From JAXMAF01 sp046350555 (GTDB taxonomy: Bacteria; Planctomycetota; Phycisphaerae; Phycisphaerales; SM1A02), in contig JAXMAF010000014.1 of NCBI GenBank assembly GCA_046350555.1, forward strand, positions 94,155-158,154: a stretch of 64,000 nt of DNA, given 5' to 3'. The notes beneath the pieces were generated by a model. That model was not told the origin of the DNA. It ran no database searches and saw only the letters and a list, made by a program, of their open reading frames with translations. The position numbers and the translations under genes are program-made. Shown here piece after piece: positions 8,613-16,965 of the stretch (the stretch's first letter is position 1; the number at the start of each line of letters is the position of its first letter).

Positions 8613-9038
8613 ATGGCACATCCCGACCTCGATAACCTGATGAACGCGCTGCTGCCATTCGCGCAGCAGATGCTCGCCAAACACGGCGAGTTCTATCCAT
8701 ACGGTTCGACGATGACGACCGGCGGCGAGATTGTCTCGCAGGCTGCTTACGACGGCGACGACCACCCACAATCGCAGCCGCTTATCGAACGGATGACGCA
8801 GGCATTCCGGGCGATGGCAGCGTCTGGTGAGATTCGGGCGGCTGGTATCTGTTACGACGTTCGTACGATTCCACCCGGCCAGACCGAGAAGACCGACGCT
8901 ATTTGCCTCGGCTTGGAGCACCAGACGGGGCAGAGTGTCAGCGTGTTCCTGCCATACAAGAAGGGCTGGTTTGGCAAGATTCGGTATGGAGAGTTGTTCG
9001 CCACCAGGAGAGATGCCGAGATTTTTGTCCAGACCTGA
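8613..9038 (+). CDS. Hypothetical cassette protein, 141 residues
   Basis: It starts MAHPDLDNLMNALLPFAQ and contains HGEFYPYGSTM and VFLPYKKG. I do not recognise a characterised family. The gene ends three bases before a decayed attC site, the position expected of a cassette gene, and its composition is less GC-rich than the upstream operon. The open frame extends far upstream in antisense-like reading of the hydrolase; this start is chosen because the protein character changes at the Met. No Shine-Dalgarno site is evident. Confidence 0.75.
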   Translation: MAHPDLDNLMNALLPFAQQMLAKHGEFYPYGSTMTTGGEIVSQAAYDGDDHPQSQPLIERMTQAFRAMAASGEIRAAGICYDVRTIPPGQTEKTDAICLGLEHQTGQSVSVFLPYKKGWFGKIRYGELFATRRDAEIFVQT

Positions 9039-9041
9039 GCG

Positions 9042-9145
9042 ACCTCACCATGCGCTGCAGCGCCTCCCCCGGGGGGGCGGGGGGGGCGTCGTGGTTACAA
9101 TCGTCGCGTCTCGTGCGCCGGTTCGCTGAGCTTGGGTCGTTACAC
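9042..9145 (+). other. Decayed attC site 4
   Basis: ACCTCAC (9042-9048) and GTTACAC (9139-9145) flank sequence that closely matches the attC at 32661-32753. CACCATGCGCTGC matches AACCATGCGCTGC, and GCGTCTCGTGCGCCGGTTCGCTGAGCTTG matches its right arm with a few changes. Both core boxes are mutated, so the site is probably inactive. The middle holds an unusual run of seven C/G followed by eight G. Confidence 0.65.
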
Positions 9146-9200
9146 AGCTTGAACGCACGCGACTCCAATCCTCGGGAGTTCGCAATTCCGGCGATCCCAA

Positions 9201-9452
9201 GTGACAACCATCGGCCACATACTCATGGTGCTTGCGATCCCGGCGGCGACCACCCCCCTCTGGCTGACGGCAGCCTTGTGGTTGCGCCGTGGCGGCAAGC
9301 GGTGGACCACCTTCGACTGGCTCAACGCCTCGGGGGTCGGCATCATGCTCGGAACGATTTTCCTCGGCACCGGCAGCTACTTGGCGAGTCAGCACAGCGA
9401 TGAGCCCAGCGCGTCGGGCAACTCGGCTCCTGTCGCGGCTCCAGATCGCTAG
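9201..9452 (+). CDS. Small membrane protein
   Basis: 83 residues from GTG 9201. Two hydrophobic segments (about 6-27 and 44-63) are separated by a basic loop, LRRGGKRW, and the tail is polar. No family is recognised. It begins just after the decayed attC and so may be a further cassette gene. The start codon is the weakest part of the call. Confidence 0.5.
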   Translation: MTTIGHILMVLAIPAATTPLWLTAALWLRRGGKRWTTFDWLNASGVGIMLGTIFLGTGSYLASQHSDEPSASGNSAPVAAPDR

Positions 9453-9626
9453 CAGCCCACAGTTCGCCCGTGCAGACGGCCGCGCGCGTGGACGGCAATG
9501 CGAGTACAAGGCGTCCACGGCCCTCACGGTCGCGCGGTGCTGCTTCGTGGCCGGAACACGGCGAGTACCGCTCGGAACTATTCCTGATGCGGCAACCGGG
9601 CCTTTGACGCGCGCACCAACTGCCTA

Positions 9627-9741
9627 GTACGGAATTCAGTTGATCTTCGCGCGTTGTGGTGCAGGCCTCTGGCCCGCCCGGCAGCCGAGGCGGCTGCACC
9701 ACAAGCGCGGCGGCCGCGCGAGGATCAACTGGAGTCCGTAT
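9627..9741. repeat. Family B inverted-repeat element
   Basis: The element runs from TACGGAATTCAGTTGATC to GATCAACTGGAGTCCGTA, so its ends are imperfect inverted repeats. A second inner palindrome (TGGTGCAGGC...GGCTGCACCA) forms the centre. Other copies lie at 21688-21803, 36391-36506 and 37174-37288. The ends match those of family A, so A and B share terminal sequence but not cores. Confidence 0.85.
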
Positions 9742-10156
9742 CACTCCGCGTTGCAGCCGGCGTCCGCCGCGTTCGCGCGTGTTGGAATTCGATCGCCGTC
9801 CGCCGCGGTTGGACGCATGGAGGTCTGCTGGAGTTCGTATTATCCTGATCGAAGCGCACGCCAATCTCGAAGATCGCGGGCGCCGTGCGCGACCCGGCGA
9901 CGTACACCGCGTCGGGCGTGACCTGATAGATCACGCGGAAGCTGAAGACGAAGATCTCCCGCACGTCGTCGTGTCCGAGCTCGGGCATCGCACGGCCTCG
10001 CTCGGCGAACTCCGAAAGCGAGGCTGCCGCCGCGATCAGCGCATCGAAGACGTGGATCGCTCCGGTCGGTGACTCGGCAGACACGTACTCCACCGTCGTG
10101 TCGAGGTCGGCGCGTCCAGTGTCGGCCCAGATCACCGCCCTTGGCCGCTGAACCAC
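9725..10156 (-). CDS. RelE/ParE-family toxin with repeat-derived C-terminal tail
   Basis: Residues 8-95 fit the RelE/ParE fold (VIWADTGRADLDTTVEYV, then DVREIFVFSFRVIYQV). Such toxins cleave mRNA on ribosomes or poison gyrase. It follows the antitoxin gene, and a GTG at 10135 would give a 4-base GTGA overlap with the antitoxin stop; the start used here adds seven residues. The normal end would be near residue 100. The last ~45 residues come from family A/attC-fragment/family B repeat sequence that was inserted over the original stop. Whether the toxin is still active is open. Confidence 0.8.
   Translation of the reverse strand: MVQRPRAVIWADTGRADLDTTVEYVSAESPTGAIHVFDALIAAAASLSEFAERGRAMPELGHDDVREIFVFSFRVIYQVTPDAVYVAGSRTAPAIFEIGVRFDQDNTNSSRPPCVQPRRTAIEFQHARTRRTPAATRSDTDSS
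9746..9842. repeat. Composite: attC fragment joined to the end of a family A repeat
   Basis: 9746-9808 matches the left arm and loop of attC 2 (GCGTTGCAGCCG(G/A)CGTCCGCC and CGATCGCCGTCCGCCGCGG). 9809-9842 is the right end of a family A repeat in reverse orientation (GGACGCATGGAGGTCTGCTGGAGTTCGTA). The junction is clean. Confidence 0.7.
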
Positions 10157-10332
10157 TCTTGCCTCGTCTCCCTCGCGACGGTCTCGTGCGGCGTGAGACG
10201 TCCGGCAGCAACATCGTCGAGCCCTCGCTCAACGGCCTGAAGCACGGAGAGGTGGTACATCACGTCCTCGAGGCTGCACTCGTCGGGCAGTCGGTCGAGC
10301 AGGTCACGGACTGTCTGCTTCACCTGCACCAT
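10132..10332 (-). CDS. Antitoxin of the RelE/ParE-type pair
   Basis: A 66-residue helical, acidic protein (LLDRLPDECSLEDVMYHLSVLQAVERGLDDVAAGR, given here in pieces: DECSLEDVMYHL and VERGLDDVAAGRL). This is the common antitoxin that precedes RelE/ParE toxins in many bacteria. It neutralises the toxin by direct binding and usually autoregulates the pair. It lies immediately upstream of, and overlapping, the toxin. TA pairs are frequent in sedentary integrons, where they stabilise the array. Confidence 0.8.
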   Translation of the reverse strand: MVQVKQTVRDLLDRLPDECSLEDVMYHLSVLQAVERGLDDVAAGRLTPHETVARETRQEWFSGQGR

Positions 10333-10399
10333 GATCGATCGTAGCCGAGCGATCGGTCCTGTCGCCGGGGCGGACTCCGTGGTCGGTCCAACAAGCTAA

Positions 10400-10502
10400 T
10401 ACGGATTCCAGTCGACCGCTCTGCGTTCGACCCCTTGCCCACAGCGGCGTCTCACGGCGGAACTGGGTTGGGTGGGGCGCGAGAATCAACTGGGATGCGT
10501 GT
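10400..10502 (+). repeat. Family A dispersed repeat, copy 2
   Basis: ACGGATTCCAGTCGACC... to ...CAACTGGGATGCGT. The ends are imperfect inverted repeats and the middle reads GCCCACAGCGGCGTCTCACGG. The rest of the 326-bp gap between the antitoxin and the DUF1080 gene holds nothing recognisable, apart from a small CGATCG dyad near 10337. Confidence 0.85.
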
Positions 10503-10658
10503 AAACGTCCGAGTTGGAAGGGCACACCTCGGTTCCCCGCGTACCGGCAGGCGAGACCATTGCCCGATCAACCCTGAAGTGAACCCACGGTTCACGTTTC
10601 ATTCCTCGCCGCGCGGGTCGTTCCGCCGACGCCCGGCGCACCCGAGAGATGCGAGGCG

Positions 10659-13600
10659 TCACGGCTTCCCCGTCGCCGCATCCACCGGCGGCGACGCGGG
10701 GCGCGACGCCGCCCCGCCGATCTCGCGCACGCGCAGGTCGCGCCAGCGCACGCGCAGCGGCTCGACGCGATCGCCGACGCCGTGCACCTGGAGTCCGAAG
10801 AAGCCGCGCGGGCTCAGGGCGTCCCACAGCACCGAGACGGGCACGTCGTTGAGCCACGTGCGGATGTCCGGTCCGCGCGCCTCGATGCGCAGCTTGTTCC
10901 ATTCGTCGGGGAGGTACGCGTCCTTGGCGCGCGGCGTCCTCGGCGGCGCCAGCCAGCCGCGGCGCGCTTCGTCGTAGATGCCTGCGGTCCAGCCGCGGTT
11001 CGATGGATCGATCTCGCACTGGTAGCCGACGACGCGCTCGCCGCCCTGTTCGGCACGGGCGGCGCTGCGGAACTGTATGCCCGAGTTCGCGGCGTTGTCG
11101 GCGAGGAATTCCAGCTCCAGCACGAAGTCGCCGAACTCGCGGGAGCAGAGGAACGAGTTGGATTCGTTCGGTCGCGTCTCGCCGACGAGCGTTCCATCGG
11201 CGACGGAAAACGACGCCTTGCCGCCGCGCCGCGTCCAGCCCGTCAGCGATGCGCCGTCGAAGAGCGGCGTGAATCCCGCTGCGCCGGGACCCTCCCAGCC
11301 GCTGCGCGGCACAATCCAGACGTTGCGAAAGCGCACCGGATCGCCGTGGTCCTGGAGACGCACCGGCGCCGCGCCAGGCGCCTCGGTGACACCGGTCGTC
11401 GTGAAGCTGTCGACCTCGACGTCGTCATGGATGCGCACGCCGTTGAGCCAGACCGTCATGCGCGCATTGGCCACCTTCCTTGGCGCCGCCGGGTTGGACA
11501 GGTCCCAGCGCGGCGCGGTGAAGTCGATCAACGCATCTTGCCACTGGTCGGGACGACGAGCCACGTCGTGCGCTGGCACGTGCTTGCCATAGATTGCACC
11601 GACACGATCCTTCGCGGGGCCGTCGCCGAAGGAGTCGAGCACCTGCACCTCGTAACGGTCCTGGAGGAAGATGCCGCTGTTGCTGCGGCGCTGACCGGTC
11701 ACGTTGGGCGGCGTGTCGGGGCAGAGGAACTCGACGTGCAGCGTGCAGTCGTCGAAGAGCTCGCGCGAGCGGATGTCGCCGCTGCCGGGCGTCACGGTCG
11801 CGACGTTGTCGGCGAACGTCCAGCGCGGCGCATCGCGCTCGCCTTGGCGCCATGCGCCGAGACCGGCGTCGCCCAGCAGGATGGTCGCGCCGGGCAACGG
11901 TGCGGCCCGCGCCGGGTCGACGAAGGCGTTCACGCCCTCGGACGCCCGTCCATCCGCGCCGCGCACGCGGCAGCAGACGGCCCAGTCGCCGGCGCCTTGC
12001 GTCACCTTGAGAAGCAGCGTGTTCCAGCCCTCGCGCAGGTCGACCGCGACGATGTCCTCGCCGGGACGCACGCCGCGCGGCGCGTTCTTGCCATGGACCA
12101 GCGCGCCGTTGAGCCACACCTTGACGCCGTCGTCGGAGCCGATCTCCAGCCGGGCCCGCTGGGCGCGCGGCGAGAAGAGATGGGTGCGCAGGTAGGCCAC
12201 GCGATTCTCGCCCGCGCCGAGAAACTTCGCGAGGTCGATCACGCCGTCGGCGCCGAGGGCGCTGCCGGCGAGCTCGCACCACACGACCGCATCGCCATCG
12301 GGCTCCGTCTCGGGCGCGAAGGTCGTGTCGAAGAGGCCGGCGAGTGTGGTGCCCTGCCTCTCGAGTGGGCCGGCGATCTGCCACGAGCGGATGAAGTCGA
12401 GATCGCGCTCGATCTCGTTGATGGCGGCCGCGGCTGCGGCGCGGAACGGCGCATCGTCGGCGGGCGAGGCGGCGATGGCGCGGTCGATGGCCGCGAGGGC
12501 GTCCCGACGCTGGTCGCGCGGCAGCGCACGGGCGATCGCAAGCGTCGCGTCGCGCGCGGCGTTGCGCACGAGGGCTGGCTGCGGCTCGCCGCCGACGGGT
12601 GGCGCCAGCAACGGGGCGAGGAACTCGAGCGACGACCGTTCGAGGAACCGCGTCGCCATCGCGGCGACGGATGCACGCCTTCGTCGAATTCGGTGGCGGC
12701 CTGCATCGCGTCGGCGAGCGCAGCGGCGTCCCCATTCCGGTGGCGTCACACCGGGGGCGCCGAGGCAGGCGATCCATGCGGCGAAGGCAGGTGCGCGCGA
12801 CGGCGGATCTCCCTGTCCGTGTGCGAGCCCGCCCAGAAGCGTCGCGAAGTGTGGCGCGGGATAGGCGTGCATCGCCTTGATCGCGGCAAGACGCGTCGTG
12901 CCGGGCGAGCGAAGCGCAAGGGCGATCGCCTTGGTCGGGGCTGCGCCTGGTCGCTGCACCAGGATGTCGAGCAGATGTTGCACTTCGGTGTCGCGGGCGA
13001 CGTCGCTGGTCGCTGCCGCGCCGAGCGTCGCGCTCGCGGCGACGATTCGATCACCGAGCGTCCGATCGACGCTGCCATCACCACCATCACCGCCATCACC
13101 GCCACCACGACCATCTTTCATGGCGATCAGCGTCTCCGTCGCCGCCTGGGCGACTGCGGGGTCGGCCGCCGAGAGCGCGTCGACGAGAAGCGGCACGTCG
13201 CGAGCATCGCCCAGCGACCGAAGGGCGCCGATCGCCGCGAGGCGCGCGGGCGCATCGTCGGACGCCGTCAGGGCCACGACCGCATCGCGCGCGGCGCGAT
13301 CGCCGCGGGCGCCGAGCGCCGCGACAAGTTCGGCGCGCGCCTCCGCGGAGACGCGCGGCAGCGCCGCGATGGCCTGCGCGGTCACGCCGCGCGCCGGGTC
13401 GGATCGAACGACCTCGAGCGCCGTGCCGCGCCACGCGGGCCGGGCGTCGTTGAGCAGCGCCACGAGCGTCGCCGCATCGTCGCCCGACGCGCGCAGGCGG
13501 AGCCGTGCGACCGCGAGCGCGTCGTGGTCACCGCCGGCGAGATGTTGAGCATGGTCGAGCAGCGAGGTCGTGGACGGCGCGTCGGTCGAGGCCATCCGCT

Positions 13601-14297
13601 CCTCGGCGGCGCCCAGCAGGGCCGCGAAGAGTGCGCGCCGCGCAGGATCATCGATCTGTTGTGGAGCAATCGTCACGAGCGCCGCCGCAGCGGATGGCCG
13701 CCAGCCGCCGAGCGCCGTGATGGCCGCGGAGCGCACGGTGCCGGTGCCAGAGCCCGAACCCAAGCCCGAGTCCAAGCCCGAACGCAAGCCCGCCGCTTCC
13801 ATCACGGCTCGCAGCGCCGCTTCGCCACCGCGCCGGCGAAGGGCATCGATGACCGCGACGCGCAGCGCATCCGACATCGCGGCGTCGGCGAGCGCCGCGG
13901 CGAGCAGCGCCGTCGGTCCCTCCTTCGGGCGGTCGGGCAGCACCGCCAGCGTGGCGACGGCGAGATGTCCCAGCCGCGCGTCCTTGAGAAGTGGCGCGAC
14001 CGCGTCGATCGATCCCGCATCGCCGATCGTGGCCAGGGCGCGCAGCGCGACGTCCTTCGCGTCGGGCGTCGACGCGCCGATGAGCACGCCGTCGAGCTGT
14101 CGCGCGAGCGCCGCGCGCAGCGCCGGATCGGCGCCGGCGGTGCGCACGACGGCCTCGAGCTTGCGCACGACCGCGGCCGGATCCGCCGCGGTCCAACTCG
14201 GTAGGTCGACCATGACCTCGGGAATGTCGGGCGGCGCGGCCGCGATCGTCGTGGCGAGCGCGAGCGCGGCCAGCGTCGCGGCGAGGCGCGGAAGCAT
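10659..14297 (-). CDS. Exported HEAT-repeat protein with two DUF1080 (3-keto-disaccharide hydrolase-like) domains
   Basis: About 1212 residues from the Met at 14297, chosen because a clear signal peptide follows (LPRLAATLAALALATTIAAA). An in-frame ATG cluster (MHDMHDMHEG) 43 codons upstream is an alternative. Order of domains: Ala-rich HEAT repeats (about 40-560), a region with a beta-jelly-roll look (SDDGVKVWLNG), then two DUF1080 domains (about 750-960 and 985-1190; LFDGASLTGW, ADNAANSGIQFR). DUF1080 proteins of Planctomycetota are concanavalin-like sugar-binding or 3-keto-glycoside hydrolases. It lies downstream of the Gfo/Idh gene on the same strand. Around 12663-12745 the frame reads Arg-rich nonsense while a neighbouring frame reads AAALADAMQAATEFDEG, which indicates two compensating one-base shifts. 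Confidence 0.85.
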   Translation of the reverse strand: MLPRLAATLAALALATTIAAAPPDIPEVMVDLPSWTAADPAAVVRKLEAVVRTAGADPALRAALARQLDGVLIGASTPDAKDVALRALATIGDAGSIDAVAPLLKDARLGHLAVATLAVLPDRPKEGPTALLAAALADAAMSDALRVAVIDALRRRGGEAALRAVMEAAGLRSGLDSGLGSGSGTGTVRSAAITALGGWRPSAAAALVTIAPQQIDDPARRALFAALLGAAEERMASTDAPSTTSLLDHAQHLAGGDHDALAVARLRLRASGDDAATLVALLNDARPAWRGTALEVVRSDPARGVTAQAIAALPRVSAEARAELVAALGARGDRAARDAVVALTASDDAPARLAAIGALRSLGDARDVPLLVDALSAADPAVAQAATETLIAMKDGRGGGDGGDGGDGSVDRTLGDRIVAASATLGAAATSDVARDTEVQHLLDILVQRPGAAPTKAIALALRSPGTTRLAAIKAMHAYPAPHFATLLGGLAHGQGDPPSRAPAFAAWIACLGAPGVTPPEWGRRCARRRDAGRHRIRRRRASVAAMATRFLERSSLEFLAPLLAPPVGGEPQPALVRNAARDATLAIARALPRDQRRDALAAIDRAIAASPADDAPFRAAAAAAINEIERDLDFIRSWQIAGPLERQGTTLAGLFDTTFAPETEPDGDAVVWCELAGSALGADGVIDLAKFLGAGENRVAYLRTHLFSPRAQRARLEIGSDDGVKVWLNGALVHGKNAPRGVRPGEDIVAVDLREGWNTLLLKVTQGAGDWAVCCRVRGADGRASEGVNAFVDPARAAPLPGATILLGDAGLGAWRQGERDAPRWTFADNVATVTPGSGDIRSRELFDDCTLHVEFLCPDTPPNVTGQRRSNSGIFLQDRYEVQVLDSFGDGPAKDRVGAIYGKHVPAHDVARRPDQWQDALIDFTAPRWDLSNPAAPRKVANARMTVWLNGVRIHDDVEVDSFTTTGVTEAPGAAPVRLQDHGDPVRFRNVWIVPRSGWEGPGAAGFTPLFDGASLTGWTRRGGKASFSVADGTLVGETRPNESNSFLCSREFGDFVLELEFLADNAANSGIQFRSAARAEQGGERVVGYQCEIDPSNRGWTAGIYDEARRGWLAPPRTPRAKDAYLPDEWNKLRIEARGPDIRTWLNDVPVSVLWDALSPRGFFGLQVHGVGDRVEPLRVRWRDLRVREIGGAASRPASPPVDAATGKP

Positions 14298-14510
14298 GCG
14301 TGCGGGGACGCCGCCGCGCACCGGCTGGATCGCAACTCGTCGACTTCGGGTCGAACGGCTGGCGGCGATTGGGGCGTGCCTTCCCTCGTGCATGTCGTGC
14401 ATGTCATGCATGTCGATGATCCTCAAGCGACCTCCAACCCTGTCTCGCGCGGGTCCGCTCGCTGGCGCTCGCTACTCTGATCGGCAGTGCATACGCCGAC
14501 GTGCGAGGAC

Positions 14511-15824
14511 CTACAGCATCCACGGCCCGCGCATCGTCCGTTGCAGCATCGCCGACGCGCCGGCGTCGTTGTCGATGGTCTCCGTCGCGGAATCCCAGCG
14601 GATCGAGCGTCCGGTTCGCATCGCGATGTTGCCGAGATGGGCAATCGTGATCGATCGATGGGCCTCCTCGATCGGCGCGATGGTCGCCCGGCGCGACTTC
14701 ACGGCGTCGAGGAAGTCCTGATGGTGGTCGTTCGAGACGGTCAACCGCGTCTCGCCGGGACCGACTCGTTCGTCGAGGATCGACCTCGGTCCGGCGTCGA
14801 TGCCCCCGCGCGTCACGAAGAGCCAGCCACGCTCGCCTTCGAAGCGCACGCCGTTGGGCGCATTGCTCGTGACAAGCATCTGCGTGCCGTCGGCGTAGCG
14901 GCATTCGATGTCGTACTGCACTGCGGCGTTCCAGAGGCCCGTGCCCGGAAAGAGGCCGCGGCCCGAGACCTGCGTCGGACCGGTGCGCGTCGTTCCCAGC
15001 GCCCACTGGGCGATGTCGATGTGGTGCGCTCCCCAGTCGGTGAGCTTGCCGCCGGAGTAGTCGAGGATGTGCCGAAACACGTAGTGCGTGCGCTCGTCGC
15101 AATACGGCGCCCACGGCGCGGGGCCGAGCCAGAGCTCGTAGTCGAAGCCCTCGGGGACCGGCCTTGGCGGATGATCGCCCGTCGTCTCGCCGGCAGGCAG
15201 GCCGCAGACGATGCGCTGGATCTTCCCCAGCCGGCCATTTCGCACCAGCTCGCACGCCTTGCGGAAGCGAGCGTCGCTGCGCTGCTGGCTGCCTGTCTGG
15301 AAGACGCGTGCGTGACGGCGCACCGCGTCGGACATCGCCCGTCCTTCTCGCACCGTCAGCGCGAGCGGCTTCTCGCCGTAGACGTCCTTGCCGGCGCGGA
15401 CGGCGTGCACGACGTGAAGGGCGTGCCAGTGGTCGGGCGACGCGATGATCACCGCGTCGATGTCCGGTCGGGCGAGAAGCTCGCGGAAGTCGACATACTC
15501 GTCGCAGCGCGGAGTCGCCGCGCCGCGACCCGTCGAGGCCTTCTCGACATCGGCGCGCGCCGCCGCGGTGCGGGCGCGATCGGGATCGCACACCGCAACC
15601 ACCTCGACACCGCGCTTGCCGAGAAACGCCGCGAGATCCGCGCGCCCCATGCCGCCGCAGCCGATGAGGCCGAGGGCCAGCCGTTCGCTCGCGGCCGGCG
15701 CATCGGCGTTCCCGAGCGCCCGCGCCGGCACGATCCACGGCAGGGTGAACGCGCCGGCGGCGGCGGCGATGAACTCGCGTCGCTGAATGTGGACGGGCAA
15801 CGAGCGCGGGCGTGGCTTTCGCAT
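14511..15824 (-). CDS. Gfo/Idh/MocA-family oxidoreductase, Tat-exported
   Basis: 437 residues. A twin-arginine signal (QRREFIAAAAGAF, residues 14-26) is followed by the NAD(P) fold with GLIGCGGMG (52-60) and the family motif EKPLAL (151-156), then the C-terminal alpha/beta substrate domain (GGKLTDWGAHHIDIAQWAL). Such proteins oxidise or reduce sugar hydroxyls, commonly giving 3-keto sugars. That matches the DUF1080 protein encoded 213 bp downstream on the same strand, so the pair probably forms a glycoside-degradation operon. Tat export means the cofactor is bound before export or tightly held. Confidence 0.93.
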   Translation of the reverse strand: MRKPRPRSLPVHIQRREFIAAAAGAFTLPWIVPARALGNADAPAASERLALGLIGCGGMGRADLAAFLGKRGVEVVAVCDPDRARTAAARADVEKASTGRGAATPRCDEYVDFRELLARPDIDAVIIASPDHWHALHVVHAVRAGKDVYGEKPLALTVREGRAMSDAVRRHARVFQTGSQQRSDARFRKACELVRNGRLGKIQRIVCGLPAGETTGDHPPRPVPEGFDYELWLGPAPWAPYCDERTHYVFRHILDYSGGKLTDWGAHHIDIAQWALGTTRTGPTQVSGRGLFPGTGLWNAAVQYDIECRYADGTQMLVTSNAPNGVRFEGERGWLFVTRGGIDAGPRSILDERVGPGETRLTVSNDHHQDFLDAVKSRRATIAPIEEAHRSITIAHLGNIAMRTGRSIRWDSATETIDNDAGASAMLQRTMRGPWML

Positions 15825-15942
15825 TCGCGTCAGGGTACCGACTGCGATGAGACGGCGCAGCGGGTCGTCGGCCTGGCGGTGTCGTTCAAGCTTGCGGTTG
15901 CGCCGCCGCGGATGCGCCGCCCCGGCTTCCCGACGCCGTTGA

Positions 15943-15979
15943 AGCGCTGGGCCACCTTGAATTCAAGGTAACCCAGCGC
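15943..15979. terminator. Strong hairpin between convergently arranged ends
   Basis: GCGCTGGG-C-CACCTTGAATTCAAGGT-A-ACCCAGCGC forms a hairpin of about 17 base pairs with a perfect central palindrome, ACCTTGAATTCAAGGT. It lies between the end of the AHSA1 gene and the start of the Gfo/Idh gene, both on the minus strand. It has no T-tract, so it could be a terminator for the ArsR/AHSA1 operon or a protein-binding dyad in front of the Gfo/Idh gene. Confidence 0.5.
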
Positions 15980-16052
15980 CCCGGCAGGCGCCCCGGCCGG
16001 TGCTGCGACTCGCGATGGCGTGTGGCACAGAGGTCTCGACGGCGCGCTCTGA

Positions 16053-16553
16053 TCAGCGCACGTTGCCGGAAGCCAGCAGCGCCTCGAGCTGGTCATAGCC
16101 CGCGGCCATGCCCTGCTCCATGCCGGAGGCCAGCGTCCCGTCGCGCGCTTCCTTCGATGGATAGAGGACGGTGATCCTCACCTGCGTGCCGCCCGCCTGT
16201 TCGATGAACTCCATCGTTGCCAACTGCTCGCCGGACTGCGACTCGCAGCCGAACTCGAACTTCTCGGTGCGGACCAGTCGCTCGTTCGGCACGACCTCGC
16301 GATACACGCCGCCCATCGCCATCGCGATCTTGCCGTCGGGACCGGCCCATTCCCAGCGGTACGACCCCCCCACCCGCACATCCTCCTCGCAGCGGATCAT
16401 CGTCCAGCCGGGCGGCAGGAAGAGCCAGCGGCGGATCAGCTCGGCCCGCGTCATCGCCTGCCATACCAGGTGGCGCGGTGCATCGAAGGCCCGCGTGATG
16501 ACGATCTCGCGGTCGGTCGGGGTCGTGATTCTCAGGGCGCTTGTCTTCTGCAT
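16053..16553 (-). CDS. SRPBCC (AHSA1/START-like) protein
   Basis: 166 residues with the AHSA1 pattern: ITRAFDAPRHLVWQAMTRAELIRRW at the start (residues 18-42), RVGGSYRWEW, and GYDQLEALL at the end. The fold is a ligand-binding helix-grip cavity; in bacteria it is often paired with an ArsR regulator, as here. The start is fixed by AAGGAGA upstream. The gene begins 12 bp after the ArsR stop, so the two are cotranscribed. The ligand is unknown. Confidence 0.92.
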   Translation of the reverse strand: MQKTSALRITTPTDREIVITRAFDAPRHLVWQAMTRAELIRRWLFLPPGWTMIRCEEDVRVGGSYRWEWAGPDGKIAMAMGGVYREVVPNERLVRTEKFEFGCESQSGEQLATMEFIEQAGGTQVRITVLYPSKEARDGTLASGMEQGMAAGYDQLEALLASGNVR

Positions 16554-16565
16554 CGGGCATCTCCT

Positions 16566-16934
16566 TCAGCGTTTGGGATGTTTGCTCTTCGTGTCTCGTT
16601 CTTCGGCCTTCATCTGGTCCAGCAGGGCGTCCAGCCGCAGGAAGTTCCGCTCCCAGTTGCGGCGGTATTCCTCGAGCCACTGGTTGGCCTCGGCCAGCGG
16701 CCCGCCCTCCACGCGGCAGAGGTGCGTGCGCCCGACGACGCGGCGTCGCACCAGGTTCGCCCGTTCCAGCACCCGGACGTGCTTGGACGCCGCCGGAAAG
16801 GACATCTTCAGCGGCGCGGCCAGCTCGCTGAGGTTCTGCTCCCGGTCGGCGAGGCGGCGCAGGATCGTCCGGCGCGCCGGATGCGCCAGGGCGTGAAAGA
16901 CGCGGTCCAGCTTGGGGGAGCGATCCAGAACCAT
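16566..16934 (-). CDS. ArsR-family transcriptional regulator
   Basis: A winged-helix regulator of 122 residues from the Met at 16934 (an in-frame start eight codons earlier exists). KLDRVFHALAHPARRTILRRLA at the N-terminus and SFPAASKHVRVLERANLV (the recognition helix) are typical of the subgroup paired with AHSA1 proteins. No metal-binding Cys cluster is seen, so it probably does not sense metal. It likely represses its own operon with the SRPBCC gene. Confidence 0.92.
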   Translation of the reverse strand: MVLDRSPKLDRVFHALAHPARRTILRRLADREQNLSELAAPLKMSFPAASKHVRVLERANLVRRRVVGRTHLCRVEGGPLAEANQWLEEYRRNWERNFLRLDALLDQMKAEERDTKSKHPKR

Positions 16935-16965
16935 GTGGTTGAAGATACCGCGCGGCAAACGAATG

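Noticed and set aside
9627..9741. Family A/B repeats considered as attC sites
   Set aside because: They have inverted ends, but the terminal GTTGATT/GTTGACT does not fit GTTRRRY, they occur outside cassette contexts, and they lack L-box architecture.
10782..14204. 1140-residue open frame on the plus strand opposite the HEAT-DUF1080 gene
   Set aside because: It is an antisense shadow caused by high GC. Its composition is Arg/His/Val-heavy without domains, while the minus strand reads clear domains.
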